Numbered from the stretch's first letter, positions 33,107 through 45,560 are shown. The stretch is 64,000 nucleotides of DNA from Silybum marianum (GCA_036898165.1 CM072533.1:24642121-24706120), one strand, 5' to 3'. The notes: generated from the sequence alone by a model not told the origin. Translations and numbers: made by a program.

Positions 33107-36100
33107 TCATGGATCTGAGGGTTCTCTTCGTTTAAGTTCATCCAAGATCATTCTTGTGATGCCATGGTCTTCAATGGGAGGCACTCCAAGAATAGCAGAG
33201 AGGAAGGAGGCGAGCCCTTGGGATGTCGGATGCTGCAAGAAACCGATGTTTCCAAAGATGTCTTCAAAGAAAACCCCAAGCTCTGGAGTAGTCAGCATGG
33301 TTTGCTCCGGTAAGCAATAGAAGTAGGAATGGAAAGATCTATACCCGAAGCATTTATCTGGATGCCCCTTTCATGAAGCATAACAAAATGTCCCTTCTTC
33401 TTGTTTTTAGGAGCAGTGATGACCTCTCCTTTAAGACCCTGTTGAATGAAGTACATTTGTTGTGCTTCAAGGTATGTCACAAGAATATCATTCTCCTTTT
33501 GGATGTTGAGCATCTTGATGAAGAGTTTTCTGAGAATATTAAGTACCAGCTCCTTGTACTTGCTTTTGCTCTTGGAGATGCATTTACCAACTTCCATCCA
33601 CTCAGTCATCCCAAGAACTTCCAACCATTCAGCTTCATATACTTTTGATAAAGTATCAGCTCTCTTAAGGGTGATAAGTAACTTGGGAGAATTTTTGGTT
33701 GGAGGTTGGATGGTAGCATTGACAATCTTGGAATCATCCTTCCTGTTCTTCAATCTCCTTTTAAACCACTCTACTTCCTTTGCCTTCTTGGCCTCATCAA
33801 CCAATTTTGCAGCTTTAGATTTCTTCTTTATATTTTCAAGCTCATCTTTTTGAGCTTGAATTGCATCGATGACTTTGGCATGAACAGCTTCATCATGAGC
33901 TAGCTTGAGTACATTAGTCTGATCATACTCAAGCTGAGCCCTTATAGCCTCTTCTTTTTCAGCCTCAGTAAGAATCACCCCAATAGGATCGGTCAGTGCA
34001 GGGGCAGGCTGTAGTCTGAGAGTGTCTGCATGAGGATCTCTCATCTTCTTCTTTCTCTTCTTTTCTTCCTTCTGTTCTTCAAAGGAAAGAGGCTTCTTTC
34101 CTTTGGCTTTTTCTTTTCTTCTTTTCTCTTCTTCAGTTTCAAGGGGTTGAGCACTGACACTCTCCCCCTCAACAGCTGCTTCGGGTACCAAAGGAACAGG
34201 GACCACCTCTGTGACCACACCACCATCGGTGGCTGTAGGGGCCACATCGGTGGTTGCCACGTCGGTGGCCATATCTGTGATGTAGGCGGCTGGCATGCTG
34301 ACGTCGGCGGCTGGCATGCTGACGTCGGCGGCTGGCATGCTGACGTCGGCGGCTTTGGCTGCTGTTGTAGAGGTCTTCACATTTTTCTCCCCCTCAGTGG
34401 TTGAACCCTTGAAACCCACTGAAGAGAGAAACTCTTTTACCCGTTCCATATCAGAGCAGAGACCCCCAAGTTTCTTCTCTACCCTTTGAAGGACAAACCT
34501 GTCAGTGTCCTTGAAGAATGACTCACCAATATCAAGTTCAACCGTTGGAGAAGAGGTTGGAACTTTATCAATTTTGGTGTGTAGATTTGAGAGAGACTCC
34601 ATTATTGCCTGTTGATTTGCAATAAGAGTAGAGATATCGGTGGCTTGCTGAGAAGAGGTGCTTCGAAGATCTGAATGGATGAAAGCACAGATGCTTGACT
34701 TGAAGAAAATCCTTGTTGAAGATCAAGGATATCCAAATGTAGAAGATCTAAACATGTCATTAGAGTTGGGTGACTCACCGACAACTCCTCTATGTTAGAT
34801 CTGAGAGATGAGGAAAGTGAAGCCATTCTTTCCATTTCCTTTGTTGCATGTTCTTCTAAAACTTCCACCCTTCTGATAGTATCACTTGTAAAGGTGGTGA
34901 AAGCTCGTAGAAGGTCATTCCCTTGCTTTGAAGACATGGGAGCGGAGGGATGAGGCTTTGGTGGTTGATCGGCATCATCATCATCAACGGAAGAATAATC
35001 CACCAAACTGTAGATTTTCGTGGGGGGATTTAGGAGATGAGGGGGAGACACTCTTAGGAGAGTGTCTTTGAGGGGATTCCTCAGTAATGGGTTCCTCCAC
35101 ACCCTTGTCATGTACGGGAGACGTACCTGTCCAAGGGGTAGTGTCGGACATTAGAAAATCAGTAAAGTGGGTTGCTCCATCAAATGCACCTGGTTGTGAT
35201 GCACTTTCACGTGGAGTGTGGAAAAGGAGCTGTGAGAGCTCAGGGGGTGGAGAAGAGGTACCTTGGATGGGATATTCCAAGTCATCTTCATCAACTAGTG
35301 AGAAAGTTGATGAAGGAATAGTAAGGGTGTCCCTTTTTACAACCAAGTCCTTTTGAGAGGGCCTGGAGGAGCTAGGTATGGATGAGTGTTCCTTGGGTTT
35401 TGTGAGGATCTTTTCAACATCTACTGGCTTTTGGGAGCCAGTAGATGGATTATGCGTTTTAACCCTTTGGGTTCCCTTAGACTTCTTTGAGGAAGTCTTT
35501 GGGGGGCTTTTAGAGTTTCTCCGCTTATGGGATTTGGATGCTTGGGTGGAAGCCAAAGGCTCTTTTGGCTTCGTAGCATCAGTGGGTGCGGAGATAGATG
35601 TGCCCGACGCTTTGGATCTCTTAAGAGATTTGGGCACACCAGTGACTCTAGGTACAGAGGGGGTAGAAGACATACCTGAAGTTCTCTGAAGACGCGGTTC
35701 ATTCTCTCCCCAAGCAAGAGTTGCATTCCTTGCAAACTCAACCATAGAAGGTCTGAGAGGGTTGTCTGATGCTAAGACAGCCTTTTTCATAATTTGATTT
35801 CCCACTTGATGAAGAGGGAGATCATATATGATATCATCTCTTTTCTCTAATTTATCTGCCAACTTTGCATGAATAATAAGAGAGAAAAGTCGTTGGAAGG
35901 GTACCTGAGGACGTCGGAGGGTAGAGAACGAGGAGATCATTTCATTAAAGAAATAGCTGGCATAATCTATTTTTCTCTGAAAAATAAGAGCATGTGCCAG
36001 CTCAGTTACTTGAGAAGGTGACTGATCCGGACCACCTGTCTTCTTGCTCAGGCACAGAATCAGATGAGCAAAGAAGAAGTTCCAAATACTTCCCATGTTT

Positions 36101-36546
36101 TTGCGCAATAAAGTACCTGGACCCTTTGACTTTGATCCCTTCTTCTCTTCCAAGTAGTTCAACACATCAACCACCATTTGATGTTCATTACCAAGAGGGA
36201 ATGGTTCATAGGAATCATAGACAGGAAGCTTGAGAATGCTTCTAACATCTTCCACATTGAAGATCACATCATGTTCATCATTACTTAGAACAGATGCAAG
36301 AATTTGATCCGAAGAGGCATCAAATGTGCAAGTCAACCAAAAGTTTCCAAGAAGAAACTTACTCATTTTGGGTTTTGCTGTGATTGCATATTGAAGAGGG
36401 CATCTCTGAAGAAACCAGCAAACATCATTGTATTCTGGATGAGCATTGTCAACTCCTATTCTTCCAAAATAATTGCATGCAGGAAAGGATAGGGATCCAA
36501 AAGTCATGGTTTGTTCTTCAGAAGAGGTCTTTGAAGGAGAAGCCAT
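33107..36546 (-). pseudogene. env-like / accessory ORF of element B
   Basis: ATG at 36546 (MASPSKTSSEEQTM). The first frame (to 34984) has a conserved-looking globular region (FGRIGVDNAHPEYNDVCWFL, FLLGNFWLTCTF, HDVIFNVEDVRSILKLP, a DYASYFFNEM block and LFSLIIHAKLADKL), then a long basic Ser/Pro-rich tail. The chain continues in two further frames. 35111-34602 has a short coiled coil (TFTSDTIRRVEVLEEH). 34602-33292 has three MPAADVS repeats, a KRKKKM basic stretch and a Lys/Glu helix. A last piece ends at 33107. At over 1,000 codons it is longer than typical env-like ORFs. I see no clear signal peptide or membrane span, so calling it envelope is tentative. Frame changes near 35000, 34600 and 33300 break it. 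Confidence 0.65.
34285..34350 (-). repeat. Three tandem 21-bp repeats within the env-like ORF
   Basis: GCTGGCATGCTGACGTCGGCG repeated three times in perfect register, encoding (on minus) repeated MPAADVS. Confidence 0.85.
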
Positions 36547-37691
36547 TGAAGAAGATGGGAGTTGCAGGTTTGAAGTTCTTGCTATTGAAGGAGAAAGAGA
36601 GTGGGTGCGAGAAAGGTGGTGAAGTAGTGGGATGGGTGGTTATATATGAGAGGGAAATTTCAACTTTCAAAAATAATGATTATTTTTGGTGATTGAAAGG
36701 TCAGAATTCTAAGGGTTTTAGAGTTTGAATTCGGCGCATGGTCTGACATTGATGATGTCATTAGGGATAAGAACAAATAATCTTGCTTATCAAGAATGGT
36801 AAGTCAAGAGTTATCTTTTAAGGGGTTAAGAAGGTGAAAGGTTTGTAACGGTTACCTCGGTGAGTGGACAAACGTCGGTGGCTTGTATGCGAGAGAGACG
36901 TCGGTGGCTTGTATAAGAGAGAGACGTCGGTGGCTAGTGAGAGAGAGAGAGACGTCGGTGGCTAGAAATAGGGTAAACGTCGGTGGGTGAGCAATGAGAT
37001 AAACGTCGGTGGCTTGGGGTAGTTGTCGGAAGGCTGACGTCAGCAAACGTCGATGGATGACGTCATTGAAAACGTCGGAAGGTACGGGCGCCGTTGGTAA
37101 CTCGACGTCGGAAACCCGGGGACCCTCGGCGGCTTGGGCGCCGATGGTGGGTGGCTCTCGGTGGTTCTTGTGACGGCGTCGGAAAGGGCTGGTGGTCGCC
37201 GTCGGTGGGTAAGCGGACGGTGGGTGGTCCGCCGTCGGTGGCTTCGTGACTGTCGGCGACGTCGGTGGTTTGGGGCGCCGACGGTGGTGTTTCTTGGTGG
37301 CTTATCGGAAAGTGGATTGGTGGTTTTAGGGTTAAGGTTTTGGGAAGGGATTTTATGAGAGAGAAGAGAGAGAGAGAAAGAGAGTACCGTCGGTGACCTA
37401 GTCACCGACATTTTAGGTTTATATATATATATTCCATTTTCTTTATTTACTTATATATATATATAACATATATAATATATATAAGTTATAAAATATATAA
37501 ATGTATTATTATATGACTTATATAAAAATATAGTATATATAAATATATAATATTCATAAATGAATATAATATATATACATATAATATATAAATATATGTA
37601 AACATGTAAATATATAAATATATATCATATATATATAACATACATAAATGTATTATCATATACACATAATATATAAATATATATGTATATG
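36547..37691 (-). other. Spacer between pol and env-like ORF of B, repeat-rich
   Basis: Two parts. 36850-37405 is dense in GTCGGTGGCT-type motifs (more than a dozen), with ACGTCGG variants. 37420-37691, directly after the RNase H stop, is almost pure TA-rich sequence. No ORF is convincing. Confidence 0.7.
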
Positions 37692-39165
37692 TTAGTCTAT
37701 ATTTATCATACCTAATTCGCCAATGAGGAACTTGAACCTTGCTTCATCAAGGGGCTTTGTGAATAGATCAGCTAGTTGATAGTCGGTGGGAATGAAATGA
37801 AGTTCCACATCACCTTTAGAGACATGATCTCTTATAAAGTGATACCTGATATCAATGTTCTTGGATCTTGAATGAAGCACAGGATTGTTGGCAATGGCTA
37901 TTGCACTTGAGTTGTCACACATTATTGGGATCTTTGAGAAAATCTGATTGTAATCACACAAATGATTTTTCATCCACAATATTTGTGCACAACAACTTCC
38001 AGCAGCCACATATTCTGCTTCAGCAGTAGATGTAGACACCGAATGTTGTTTCTTACTTGACCAGCTCACAAGCTTTCCACCAAGTAACTGACAACTTCCA
38101 GTTGTACTCTTTCTGTCTATTTTTGAACCTGCAAAATCAGAATTAGAGTACCCGATGAGATCGAAACCTGAGTCTTTGGGATACCAAAGACCCAGATTTA
38201 TGGTACCTTTCAGATACCGAAAAATCCTTTTCACAGAAATGATGTGATTCTTTAGGATTTGCTTGGTATCGGGCACACAAACAAGTAGCAAACATAATGT
38301 CAGGTCTACTTGCAGTTAGATAGAGAAGAGATCCTATCATGGCTCTATAATTTGTAATATTAACAGAAATGCCATCAGGATCAGAAAAGAGTTTAAGAGG
38401 AGGAGCCATGGGAGTTTTCATGGTAGAGCAAGTATCAAATTGAAACTTTTTCGTAAGATCTTTAATGTATTTACTTTGATTTATGAAAATACCTTCTGAA
38501 GACTGTTTTACTTGCAAACCAAGAAAGAAAGTTAACTCCCCCATCATGCTCATTTCATATTCTTTTTGCATGAGGGAGCTAAACTCATCACACATGGATT
38601 CATCGGTGGCTCCAAAAATAATATCATCTACATAGATTTGAACAAGAATGATATTACCTTGTGATTTCTTGAAGAAGAGAGTGTTGTCAACCTTGCCTCG
38701 TATGTACTTATTTCTAAGTAGATATTCTGAGAGAGTGTCATACCAGGCACGTGGAGCTTGCTTCAGTCCATATAGAGCTTTATCCAGCCTATAAAAATGA
38801 TATGGATGGACTGGATCTTCAAACCCAGGAGGTTGCTTCACATACACTTCTTCAGCTAATTCACCATTCAGGAAGGCACTTTTGACATCCATTTGGAATA
38901 CCCGAAAATTCTTGTAAGCTGCATGGGCAAGAAATATTCGGATAGCTTCCAATCTGGCAACAGGAGCAAAGGTTTCATCATAATCAATTCCTTCCTCTTG
39001 CCGATATCCTTGAGCAACCAACCTTGCCTTGTTCCTTATGACAGTTCCTTCTTCGTCCATCTTGTTTCGAAACACCCATTTTGTTCCAATAATTGTTTTG
39101 TTGGATGGACGAGGAACTAACTTCCAGACTTTGTTTCTCTCAAATTGTGAGAGCTCTTCTTGCAT
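37692..39165 (-). pseudogene. Reverse transcriptase and RNase H of element B
   Basis: The RT frame from 39165 shows MQEELSQFERNKVW, TIIGTKWVFRNK, ARLVAQGY.QEEGIDY.ETFAPVARLEAIR, FQMDVKSAFLNG, LYGLKQAPRAWYD, the catalytic IYVDDIIFGA and ASRPDIMFA. Near 38240 a small deletion shifts frame. The second frame (to 37692) carries the link KRIFRYLKGT and RNase H with YSNSDFAG, STSTAEAEYVAAGS, IMCDNSSAIA and TDYQLADLFTKPLDEARF. The enzyme core is excellent, but the RNase H cannot be made in the same chain. Confidence 0.9.
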
Positions 39166-39188
39166 GGCAATTACCCAGCTAGGATCAG

Positions 39189-40865
39189 CTAGGCTTCATT
39201 TATCAGCTTAGGCTCAACAATGGAAACAAAGTTGACATATAAGCACATATTGCTTATGCCTCTTCTGGTTTTTACACCAACTTGTGGATCACCTATGATT
39301 TGATCTATTGGATGATCCATGGTCCACTTTAGAGCAATAGGTAAGGAGGGAGGTAGAGAAGAGGATGAGGTAGGAATTTGGGATGGCGAAGAAGGGTTTA
39401 AGGGAGATATAGTGTTTTGGTGGGTAAGGTCTTCTAAAGAGTTAGTTTCAGGAGGTGGAGAAGAAAGAGAAGGTTCAGAAGGTAAGGTGGTGTTTATGGA
39501 AGGCTGAGAAGGGTTGCTATATGGAGGATTGGTTTGATAGGAGGATGGAATTTCACCAACACATGAATTTATCCATAGGTTTAATTCTTCTTCATCACAA
39601 GATAATGAAGAAGTTTCAAACTCATCAAACTTTACATGCATGGATTCATCTATGCATTGTCTTCTTAGATTGAAGATTCTAAAGGCTCTTGAGGAGAGAG
39701 AATAGCCCATGAAAATTCCATCATCAGACTTTGGATCAAACTTTCCAAGTTGTTCCCTGTCATTTAGCATGTGACAAGCACAACCAAACACATGGAAGAA
39801 GTCAACTGTAGGTTTTCTTCCATGAAAAACTTCATATGGGGTCTTGTCATGCCTTTTGACTATGATAGACCTATTTTGAGTAAAGCATGCAGTGTTAACT
39901 GCTTCTGCCCAAAAATAGGTTGGCAACTTGGATTCACTCAGCATAGACCTTGCAGCTTCACATAGTGTTCTATTCTTTCTCTCAACAACACCATTTTGTT
40001 GAGGAGTGCTTACGGCAGAGAAGTTCTGAGAGATTCCTTTTAGGTCAAAGAAATCTTCCAGAGCAGCATTCTTGAATTCAGTGCCATTATCACTTCTGAA
40101 GGACTTCACCAGTTTATCATTCAAATTTTCAATCTTTCTTGTAAACCTGATGATTTCTTCAGCAGCATCACTCTTGTGTTTCAGAAAGAACACTCAAGTA
40201 TATCTAGAAAATTCATCGACGATTACTAGCATATACTTTTTACCACCTAGACTGGGTGTACTGACTGGACCGCATAGATCCATGTGAAGCATTTGAAGAG
40301 GTTGAGAAATAGAAGAGCATTGTTTTGTTTTAAAGGAAGTTCTGGTGAGTTTTCCTTTTTCACATGCCCCACACAGCTTTTCTTTTTCAAAAGCTATTTT
40401 TGGCATTCCAACAACCAGCTCTTTGTTGGAGAGTTTGTTCAAGGTTTTAAAGTTTAGATGAGAGAACCTTTTATGCCACAGCCAACTTTGTTTGGCTAGT
40501 TCTTGAGAAAGGAGACACACAGCTTCTCCTATTGCACTTTCCTTCATGTTGATTATGTACACGTCATTCAGTCGGGTTCCTGCTAGTACAATCTTGTTCT
40601 GTACGTCAAAGACGAAACATACACATAGCTGGAACATGACCTTATAGCCCAAATCACATATTTGGCTTATGCTTAGAAGATTGTACATCAGCTCTTCAAC
40701 ATGAGCTACTCTGGAGAAAGTGATGGTTCCATTTGAAATGGTACCATATCCTTTGGTGACCCCTTTTCCATTTCCTCCAAAGGAAACAGTGGGTCCCTTT
40801 TCTTTTGAGAAGTTAGAGTGAAGAAGTTTGTTTCCGGTCATGTGTCTTGAACATCCACTATACAT
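39189..40865 (-). pseudogene. Protease, GAG-pre-integrase and integrase of element B
   Basis: The protease motif reads MYSGCSRHMTG: the codon for the catalytic Asp (40860-40862) is Tyr. SFGGNGK, KGYGT and NLLSISQIC follow. GAG-pre-integrase is WLWHKRFSHLNF with CGACEKGK. Integrase has MDLCGPV (first Asp), a TGA at 40194-40196 where a Trp codon is usual, then SFRSDNGTEF (second Asp), QQNGVVERKNRTL (Glu), VFGCACHMLN and FDPKSDDGIFMGYS, ending in a frame-breaking TAG at 39189-39191. A one-base loss separates this from the RT frame. Confidence 0.9.
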
Positions 40866-40908
40866 GTACCATATATGATCTTTATTTGGTACCGCACCTT
40901 AAACAAAT

Positions 40909-43456
40909 TTAGACTTTTGGGACCCATTTTGAGGTGGGTCCTTTGGGATTAGAAGGCATTTTAGATTTGCAAGGAGCCAAGTCTTTTGGGCAATTTTTAG
41001 CAAGATGAAGAGTGTTGCCACAGTTATAGCACTTCTTTAAAGGAAAGACCTTTTTAAAATCCCTATCATCTAAACTTTGGACAGAGGTTGAGGAATGAGA
41101 AGAAGAGGGGTGTCCAACAACTGGTCTTGGTCCAAGAATACCTTTACCAGGATTTCTTGATTTCTTCAAGTTTACTGACCGAGGAATAAAGTCAGTAGCT
41201 ATTTGAGATTTCCTTTTAGATGAAAAATTTGATTTAGAAAAATTTTTCTTTTGAGGAGAAAATCTTTTTGAAGAAGGATACTCAGCAACTTCGGTAAAAT
41301 TTGCTCCCGGGAGTACCTTGACTCATGCGGACTTAAGGAATTTAAAAGTCTTTGGATAGGTTTGGGAGAAGAAGAAGAGCTTGGAAGAGTTGAAACAATT
41401 GAAGACTCGTAAGAGATTTCTTCAAACTTTAACAAAGACTCCAAACTTTTTAGAACCAGATTCTACTTTGAGCATGTCAAGTAGATCTATAGAGTGAACG
41501 GAGGTAGAATCCTCAGATGAGTAACCGAAGAGAGCATCATCGTCATCGGAAAAGAAACCAGCAGGAAAACCTTGACACTCATAAGAAGAAGGGAGTGGAA
41601 GGTCAAGAGGTTGAGGAACATCTTTTCCATAACCAAGGCCAGACTTATCCTTGCTGGTGATTTGATCTTGAAGGATCCTTTCTAGATTCTTAGAGGATTT
41701 AGTCCATTTAGACAGAACCTCTTGTTCCTTTTCAAGAGTGGAAGAAATCTTTGATTTTTCCTCAGAAAGACTGTCGTTTAAATACCGAAGGTTTTCCAGA
41801 TCAGCTTTCATTTTGTCAAAATCTTTTAGTTTTGAAAAGCAAGAGAGGAGTTGATCATTTAGACATTTTATGTGCATATCAGCCTTTTTCTTTTGAATCT
41901 TTAAGTCACAGAAGTCAACAGTTAAAGAGTCAAAGGCATCAGCCTTTTGATCATCAGAGAGAAAGGTAAAAGGATGTACCCGAGGTTTTGTCCACGAAGT
42001 GGATCCCTCGGCCGGATACAAGAGAGGTGTAGAGTGATTTCTCCATGTCTTCTATCTCATCAATTTTGGCCATGAGGCACTTAGTGACATACTCACTCTC
42101 ACTCTCAGAGGTTTGCTCATCTTCCCAGCAATGAGCCTCAGCAACTAAGGTTTTATTTTTACCTTGGTTTCTCTCCTTTTCTCTCTTGTATTTGGCTTTG
42201 TATTTCTTGTACCTTGAGGTTTCTTTTGATTCAGAGTTTTCTTTAGAGGATTGGCTATTTCTCTCTTCATGCTTCCTAGAAGCTGATTTTGAGAAGTCAT
42301 GGCCATAAGAAGAAGAAGGTTTAGAAGAAGAAGCTTTTGATCTGCATTCAGAAGCAAAATGATCTTTCTTTCCACAATTGAAGCATTCTTCATTTGCTTT
42401 ATCAGAAGAGGATTTTTGAGAAAAAGGTTTTCTATTAAATTTGGAGCGGTTTGAAGAAAATCTTTTGTTCTTAAGGTTTCCAGCAAGCATTGCCATACTA
42501 TCAGAAAGTATGTCAATGGCTGATTCTTCTCCTTCATCATCAGCAGCACTATAGTATGCATCTGACAGATGAGAAGAGTCTTCCTTAATATCTTTTTCAG
42601 AATCAGAATAAGGATAGGTGATTCTAGGAATACAAGAAGAAGGTTTTGAATCACCTATCAAAGCAATAGAAGAGGATTTGATATCCTTTATAAGAGACTT
42701 TCTCTGGTTCTTAGTTTGTTCATAGTGAAGAAGAGTTCCATAGAGAGCAGTTAAAGGCATTATTTCTAAGTCCTTGGTTTGCTTGATGCAAGTACAGATA
42801 GTTTCCCAGAAATCTGGAAGACAATCCATGAACTTGCAGAGAACTTCTTCATTATCATAAACTCGGCCAAGAACTTTGAGATCGTTGAGAAGACAGTTAA
42901 AACGATTAAAGTAGGTAGAAAGAGATTCTCCCTTTTCATGGGAGAAGAGTTCATACTTTCTAACAAGACAGATCCTGTTAGATTTCTTTACTTCTTTGGT
43001 GCCTTCATATAAGACACTCAAAGTATCCCACATCTCTTTAGCAGTGGGAAGGTTAAGAAGAGAATGATACACATCATCAGGAAGGGAAACAGCAAGAGCA
43101 GATTTGACTTTAGTATCTAAAGCGACTAGGCGTTTATCATCTTCACTAAATTTGTTAGAAGGTTTGATGATATATCTACCAGTTTTCTCACTTCTTTCGT
43201 CATCTGACTCTATGTCCTTTCCTTCAGCGTCCTTTTGAGGGCCAAAGCGAGCCCATATTTTAGGAACAATAGGTCCCTCACTGAGAATGTTGGGATACCT
43301 GCAATCGATCCCTTCCAAGAATAATAACATGCGATTTTTCCATAACCCAAAGTTGTTTGGGTTGAATCTTGGGGGTTTAGCCAAAGATCCTAAATCATAT
43401 GTATTACTGGAAGAGGTCTGCAAGGTACCATCAACATTTGAGGTAGTAGCCATCAC
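40909..43456 (-). pseudogene. gag of element B
   Basis: ATG 43456 (MMATTSNVDGTLQ), with LAKPPRFNPNNFGLWKNRM, ALAVSLPDDVYHSLLNLPTAKEMWDTL and LSTYFNRFNCLLNDL as in Sirevirus Gag, then an acidic stretch and the CCHC knuckle CFNCGKKDHFASEC. The frame ends at 41954. A coiled coil (DLKIQKKKADMHIKCLNDQL) continues in a second frame (42021-41422), and 41169-40909 adds a second knuckle CYNCGNTLHLAKNC before the protease. At least two frame changes break it. Confidence 0.85.
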
Positions 43457-43484
43457 AGATCTGGTTTATGAGATTAAACCAACT

Positions 43485-43496
43485 GCTCTGATACCA
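43485..43496 (-). other. Primer-binding site of element B, tRNA-iMet
   Basis: The minus strand reads TGGTATCAGAGC, the exact plant consensus, two bases after the LTR end. Confidence 0.95.
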
Positions 43497-43498
43497 AT

Positions 43499-44618
43499 TG
43501 TTAGTCCCCAAAGAGAGATGGCTAACTAAGAGAGGGTTTTGTAGAAGGGGGGGTTGAATATAAAACACACAGAATATACTCTTTTTAAATTTTTTAATAT
43601 AAATATTAAAAATTTACACACAGATAGTTTGATGCGGAAAAGAACAGGCAGACTATTCTATCAAACTAAACACAGATAACAAGTAATTAACTATTACACT
43701 AAGCAAGTTAAAACAATACCGTTATAGCACAAGCTTTTGCCACAGTCAAACAAATAATCACTCTGAAGATTTGTTGAAAGCGTGAGATTTCTGGGAAGGA
43801 CTTCATCTCCTTTTATAGTGTCCATGCATGGGATGCAAGTGGACAGCTGTCAAGGTTTCATTAGCTGGAAGATTATATGATGGACAAAGGAAGAGACCAC
43901 TTCCTTTGTACTAGAATAATGGATGAACCATTCCTTGTAGCACGTAATGTCAGATAACTTTATCTTCTTTTCTTCATGCTCTGTGAAGTCCCATCAAGCC
44001 TTTTAGTTAAAAGACAAATATTCCTTTTATAAGAATAAAAGAGAATGTCTTTAATTAAGGCTTGGTGCCCAAGTTCTTGCTGGCTCACGTGTCTTGCAAC
44101 TGATGTGAGTCAAGAACTTATCTCTTTGAAATTGCTAAGTGATACATCTCACTATGTATCACATCGGTGGATACCTTATAAGGCTGGAGTTGATAAGTGT
44201 ACACTTTGCTTGATAACTTCTTCTTTCACTAAGTGACAAAAGTGTATACCCTTGTGAGTTGATATCACAGCCTTAGAAAATATACCTGCAATTTCGGTGA
44301 CCAAGATCATAGTGTCGGTGACCATGACATCAAACTTGATGACCTCATCTTATTTGATGTCCTTAGTACTTTTGATGACTTTTGAGTGTACCATCGGTGA
44401 CCCACTATATTGGTGACCCAATCTTGACTTGGCAAGATGGTCTGAATATTGAAGTTGGTTGATACATCCAAAATTCCACTTTTTGATGTACAACCCCTTG
44501 ATTGAATAGTCTTTGACTATTCAATACTTTAAGCATATTTCAGACCTTCAAAAGAACCTGTAAAAATTCATTCATATAAAGGAAGGTGGTTCATCACCAA
44601 ATCATCGGTGACCCAACA
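43499..44618 (-). repeat. 5' LTR of element B (1,120 bp)
   Basis: Near identical to 31671-32791. Confidence 0.95.
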
Positions 44619-44623
44619 CTTAA
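44619..44623. repeat. Target-site duplication of element B, right (CTTAA)
   Basis: Matches 31666-31670. Confidence 0.9.
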
Positions 44624-45262
44624 CTACACAGATCTCAAAATGACCAACGCATGTGTTTATATATTTGGTGACAAAAAAATGTTTGAAATTGTTTTTAAGC
44701 ACACCAGATGAGTATTCCATGGTTGCGGATTTTCAGGTGAAGGAGCAGATTTTTTTTTGAAAGGGTATCTTAGGTATTTGCCTAGACTAATCTCTGACAA
44801 TTTTAAGACTGTTAAAGCATTCAACCCTGAGATAACTCCCCAGTGGCCACAAGTTGTTTGCGCCTGGATTTGAACCTAGAGTAGATGGGTTATCTAGCCT
44901 CATCTCCCATAAGTCGATTTTCAAGGGAAGAAGCAACTATGAGGTAGTTTTATTATTAATTTGCCTTTCCGAATTTGACTCTTAGCAACTCCTATGTTCG
45001 AAGCAAGATGTTTTCTAATTAGGTCACGAATTACAAATGCCTGGAAAAGTTCTATTGCTATTTCGCGAGGTTTTATTCTTGTTTGATTTTGTTTTATAGA
45101 TTATGCATATGAAACAAAGTTGGTTCATTTCAAAGAATGATTGAATAATATAAAAGATCACCATTAGTGAAATTATTTGAAGACTTGGTTTGTACATATT
45201 TTGACTTGCCATGGCCCATGAGTAGTAGGTCATTCAATATTATATCCATTCGGTATGAATAC
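44624..45262. other. Non-coding spacer with a possible SINE-like B box
   Basis: No gene. On the minus strand near 44868-44885, CTAGGTTCAAATCCAGGCG resembles a pol III B box (GGTTCGANTCC), but no full SINE can be delimited. Confidence 0.4.
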
Positions 45263-45265
45263 TTG

Positions 45266-45560
45266 GGCCCTGTTTTTTTTCAATTTTACTTTTTAATGGA
45301 CCACATATCATTTATTCGTCAAGACGTTTTTAAAATCAGATCGCTTGTTTTTTTTTTTTTTTTTTTTCAGACCCTCATAAGTCTGAAAATCATCTAAACA
45401 AAGTGGTAACATCACCACTTAATTCCTCTTATTTGCGTACACCCACATTGTTAGGGAAAACAAGCAGTTTTAACTGATTCAGATTTCAGCACCACCTCTT
45501 ATAAATCAGAAATGAAATCAGAATTCAGACTTCAGCACCTCTTAAAAAACAAACGATACC
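45266..45560. mobile_element. MITE flanked by TTG, same family as 47968-48936
   Basis: Right end AACAAACGATACC and the subterminal AGACTTCAGCACCTCTTA block match the element at 47968-48936. The left end GGCCCTGTTTTTTTTC is its rough complement. TTG flanks both sides (45263-45265, 45561-45563). A poly-T run lies at 45350-45367. Confidence 0.65.

Larger units (their letters stand above)
31671..44618 (-). mobile_element. Ty1/copia Sirevirus-like element B, full length, recent
   Basis: 12.95 kb, minus strand. 5' LTR 43499-44618, PBS, gag, protease, integrase, RT/RNase H, env-like ORF, PPT, 3' LTR 31671-32791, and perfect TSD CTTAA. By eye the LTRs differ at about ten sites in 1,120, roughly 99 % identity, so the insertion is recent. 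Pol has a missing catalytic Asp in the protease, a TGA in integrase and frameshifts before and after RT. Its last round of copying probably depended on proteins from another element. Confidence 0.95.

Noticed and set aside
34030..34404. Plus-strand ORF with repeated AGWHADVGG
   Set aside because: Antisense shadow of the env-like ORF and its 21-bp repeats.
43485..43496. tRNA gene
   Set aside because: Only the 12-nt primer-binding complement of tRNA-iMet is present, here and at the other PBS sites.
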